From positions 52,620 through 116,619 of the forward strand of contig DASZRT010000151.1 in the NCBI GenBank assembly GCA_035549075.1: 64,000 nucleotides of DNA, written 5' to 3'. Below the pieces are notes generated by a model. The model searched no databases. It was not told the DNA's origin and worked only from the letters and a program-made list of their open reading frames with translations. Position 1 is the stretch's first letter; each line of letters begins with the position of its first letter. Source of the DNA: DASZFV01 sp035549075 (GTDB lineage: Bacteria > Myxococcota_A > Polyangia > Fen-1088). Of the stretch, positions 61,581 through 64,000 are shown one piece after another. Position numbers and translations under genes: made by a program.

Positions 61581-62996
61581 ATGTCGCCGGCGCGCCGCCT
61601 CGTGCTCCTCTCGGTGCTCGGCGCGGGCGCGTGCAAGCCGACGCTGTCGTTCTCGCCCGCCGAGATCGCGGCGCACGAGCCGCTCGTGGGCGCGCCGCGC
61701 GGCTTTTTTCTGGGTGCGGCGACGTCGGCGCACCAGATCGAGGGCGGCACGCGCAACGACTGGACGGCGTGGGAGACCGGTCGCTACCCCGACGGGCGGC
61801 CGCACGTGCGCGACGGCGCGACGACGGCGCGCGCCGCCGACTCGTGGAACCTGTGGCCGAAGGACGTCGAGGCGCTGCGCGCGCTGGGCGCGAACATGTA
61901 CCGCCTCGGCGTCGAGTGGAGCCGCCTCGAGCCCACCGAGGGCGCGTGGGACGAGGCCGCGGCCGCGCGCTACCACGAGATGTTCGCGGCGCTGCGCGCG
62001 GCGGGCGTGACGCCCATGGTGAACCTGTGGCACTTCACGCTGCCGACGTGGGTCTCTGAAAAGGGCGGCCTCGAGTGGGACGGAGCGCCCGCGGCGCTCG
62101 CCGACTTCGCGCGCCGCGCCGGCGCCGCGTTCGGCGATCAGGTCGACTGGTGGTGCACGCTCAACGAGCCCAACGTCTACGTCGCCAAGGGCTACCTCGC
62201 GGCGCAGTGGCCGCCCGGCGTCGCCGATCCGGCGCGCGGCGTGCGCGTCATGGCGGCGCTCGAGCGCGCGCACGGCCTCATGGCGGCAGCGCTGCGCGAG
62301 GCCGATCGCGTCGACGCCGACGGCGACGGCTTCGCGACGCGCGTCGGGCTCGCCCACAACGTGCGCGTCTTCGATCCGCGCTCGCCGTGGAACCCGATCG
62401 ATCGCGTCGTCGCGCGCGCCGCCGACGACTTCTACGACGAGCAGCTGCTCGACGCCGTCGCGACGGGCCGCGTGCGCGCGAAGCTCCCGCGCGTGCTCAC
62501 GATCGACGAGCCGTTCCCGCCGCTCGCCGGCAGCTTCGACTACCTGGGAATCAACTACTACACGCGCGAGCTCACCGCGGGCCACCTCTTCGGCGGCAAG
62601 GTGTACGAGCCGACGGTCGCGCCCGATCGCCCCCGCAACGACCTGGGCTGGGAGATCTACCCCGAGGGCCTCACGCGCCTGCTGGAACGGTTCTCGGCGC
62701 GCCCGTGGCCGATCTTCGTCACCGAGAACGGCGTCGCCGATGCGCGCGGCACCGTGCGCCCGGACTTCTTGCGCGCGCACCTCTACGCGCTCGATCGCGC
62801 GCGCGACGAAGGCGTGAACGTCATCGGCTACCTGCACTGGTCGCTCATCGACAACTTCGAGTGGTCCGAGGGCTTCGGCGGGCGCTTCGGCCTGTTCACG
62901 ATCGACTTCGCCAACGACCCGACGCTGGCGCGTCGGCCGACGCCCGCCGTCGACGTGTTCCGCGAGGCCGCGCGCAACGCAGGAATCCTCCGGTAG
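61581..62996 (+). CDS. GH1 beta-glycosidase lipoprotein
   Basis: A 471-residue family 1 glycoside hydrolase. Unusually for GH1 it starts with a lipoprotein signal (LVLLSVLGAGAC). The barrel begins FFLGAATSAHQIEGG; acid/base Glu is in WWCTLNEPNVY, the nucleophile Glu in WPIFVTENGVAD, and the aglycone site in GYLHWSLIDNFEWSEGFGG, whose WSLIDNFEW matches beta-glucosidases. It would hydrolyse beta-glucosides or galactosides outside the cytoplasm. It is co-directional with the nitrilase-family gene 13 bp downstream. Confidence 0.92.
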   Translation: MSPARRLVLLSVLGAGACKPTLSFSPAEIAAHEPLVGAPRGFFLGAATSAHQIEGGTRNDWTAWETGRYPDGRPHVRDGATTARAADSWNLWPKDVEALRALGANMYRLGVEWSRLEPTEGAWDEAAAARYHEMFAALRAAGVTPMVNLWHFTLPTWVSEKGGLEWDGAPAALADFARRAGAAFGDQVDWWCTLNEPNVYVAKGYLAAQWPPGVADPARGVRVMAALERAHGLMAAALREADRVDADGDGFATRVGLAHNVRVFDPRSPWNPIDRVVARAADDFYDEQLLDAVATGRVRAKLPRVLTIDEPFPPLAGSFDYLGINYYTRELTAGHLFGGKVYEPTVAPDRPRNDLGWEIYPEGLTRLLERFSARPWPIFVTENGVADARGTVRPDFLRAHLYALDRARDEGVNVIGYLHWSLIDNFEWSEGFGGRFGLFTIDFANDPTLARRPTPAVDVFREAARNAGILR

Positions 62997-63009
62997 TACA
63001 CTGCCGCGC

Positions 63010-63816
63010 ATGTCGACGATTCGAGTCGCCGTGGCCTCGACGCCGCTGACGGCCACGCTCGCCGAGGCCGTGCCCGCCGCCGTCGCGGCCGTCGAAGCGG
63101 CGGGTCGGCTCGGCGCCGCGATCGTGTGCCTGCCCGAGACGGGCCTGCCCGGGCATCGCATGCAGAAGCGCGAGATCGAAAACGCGACCGCCGCGGCGAT
63201 CGACGCCGCCGTCGACGAGGTCGCCGCCGCCGCCCGGCGCGCGCGCGTCGTCACGATCGTCGGGATCGAGCGGCCCACGCCCGCGGGTCGCGAGATCGTC
63301 GAGGTCGTGATCGGCGCCGACGGCAAGAGGCTCGGCGAGCAGGCGAAGACGCAGGTCGATCCGTCCGAGGAGATTCACTACGTGGCGAGCCGGAGGCGCC
63401 GCGTGTTCGAGGCCGCCGGCGTCACCTTCGGCGTCGTCATCTGCCATGAGAGCTTTCGCTACCCCGAGATCACGCGCGGGCTCGTGCTCGCGGGCGCGCG
63501 GATCATTTTTGCGCCGCACTACGTGACGACGAAGGACGGCTCGCTGCCGACGCGGTGGCTGGATCCCGCGAGCCCCTACAACGAAAAGGCGCTGCTCTGC
63601 CGCGCCATGGAGAACACCGTGTTCGTCGCGGCGGCCAACGCGGCGGCGCCCGACCAAGGCTCGGCGACGTGCATCGTCGGGCCCGACGGCGCGCTCGTCA
63701 CGAGCGTCGGCTACGGCCACGTCGGCGTCGTCGCCGCCGACCTCGATCTCGCGCGCGCCACGCGCCTCATCGCGCGCCGCTGGTCCCCCGAACGCAGCCT
63801 CGAAGGCCTCGGCTGA
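63010..63816 (+). CDS. carbon-nitrogen hydrolase (nitrilase superfamily)
   Basis: A 268-residue amidase of the nitrilase superfamily. The catalytic triad is visible: Glu in VCLPETGLPG, Lys in GEQAKTQVDPSEE and Cys in FGVVICHESFRYPE. Additional family blocks are RAMENTVFVAAANAA and SATCIVGPDGALVTS. Substrates of such short members are small amides or carbamoyl compounds; which one is unknown. It follows the GH1 gene by 13 bp. A copy of the stop-proximal structured repeat begins about 13 bp after its stop. Confidence 0.9.
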   Translation: MSTIRVAVASTPLTATLAEAVPAAVAAVEAAGRLGAAIVCLPETGLPGHRMQKREIENATAAAIDAAVDEVAAAARRARVVTIVGIERPTPAGREIVEVVIGADGKRLGEQAKTQVDPSEEIHYVASRRRRVFEAAGVTFGVVICHESFRYPEITRGLVLAGARIIFAPHYVTTKDGSLPTRWLDPASPYNEKALLCRAMENTVFVAAANAAAPDQGSATCIVGPDGALVTSVGYGHVGVVAADLDLARATRLIARRWSPERSLEGLG

Positions 63817-63828
63817 CACCCAACACCA

Positions 63829-64000
63829 TCCTCCGTCCATCTCACCGGCGGACGTTCTCCGGGTGAGGGCGGGGTGCATCCCGCGGAACGGGTCCTGTCA
63901 GCTCGGCGATCCCTTCCCACTGAACTTTTTTTCGGGCCTCGAGGGACTCGCGCTCGTCGCTGCGAGCGGACGGATCCCCATGGACCCGCGAAAAAAAGCT
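63829..64000 (+). repeat. stop-proximal structured repeat, copy C (cut by window end)
   Basis: The leader tccgtc starts 15 nt after the nitrilase stop and is oriented with that gene. From about 63853 to the window end the sequence matches copy B with only a few differences, including ggaacgggtcctgtcagctc, ctgaactttttttcg (63920-63934) and the returning cgcgaaaaaaagct at the very edge. The outer return stem and the tail lie beyond 64000. No gene is seen in 63817-64000. Confidence 0.8.

Overview
The window is very GC-rich DNA (roughly 70 percent) and is packed with secreted lipoproteins whose lipidated cysteine is followed by long Gly-Gly-Thr/Ser/Ala linkers. It also carries a CarF-like plasmanyl-lipid desaturase, a DUF1592/DUF1552 pair, an NtrC-type sigma-54 activator and a hybrid histidine kinase. 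Together these point to a Gram-negative soil or sediment member of the Myxococcota (Polyangia-like). That assignment is an inference from gene content; no rRNA or tRNA gene was recognised in the window.

Left part (1-22.5 kb): a truncated linker lipoprotein, a methyltransferase, an alpha/beta-hydrolase lipoprotein, an exported pirin, a sigma-54 activator, an SPFH/band-7 protein diverging from a hybrid histidine kinase, two tandem paralogous lipoproteins, type II NADH dehydrogenase with a membrane partner, three secreted lipoproteins probably acting on extracellular polymers (a GxSxG hydrolase, a TOS1-like protein, a DUF2961 protein with a frameshift), an MFS permease, an AT-hook/zinc-finger protein next to CarF, a TlpA-like thioredoxin lipoprotein and a coupled lipoprotein.

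Middle (22.5-54.5 kb): a MarR/phosphatase pair diverging from a tripartite RND efflux operon, with a palindrome in the shared promoter. A sirtuin and an F420-type oxidoreductase follow, converging on a 550-bp gene-free stretch filled by two inverted copies of a structured repeat. Then come single-chain PurL, a PEBP lipoprotein, the DUF1592/DUF1552 pair, uridine kinase with a LiaF-like protein, an APC permease, an APH-fold kinase, a membrane-anchored patatin, GlgB, and a TPR - WD40 lipoprotein - malic enzyme run.

Right part (54.5-64 kb): six overlapping minus-strand genes form what looks like a complete trans-envelope electron conduit carrying 20 CxxCH haem sites. They run in the order tetrahaem NapC/NrfH-type inner-membrane protein, small membrane protein, trihaem c7-type periplasmic cytochrome, outer-membrane porin with two fused monohaem domains, monohaem lipoprotein, and decahaem lipoprotein with an Ig-like domain. 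A cupin, a membrane protein, a GH1 beta-glycosidase and a nitrilase-family amidohydrolase follow.

The two most interesting signals are this electron conduit with its porin-cytochrome fusion, and a repeat of about 250 bp. The repeat occurs three times, each time 13-15 nt after a stop codon, in the orientation of that gene, with a hairpin whose arms co-vary between copies.
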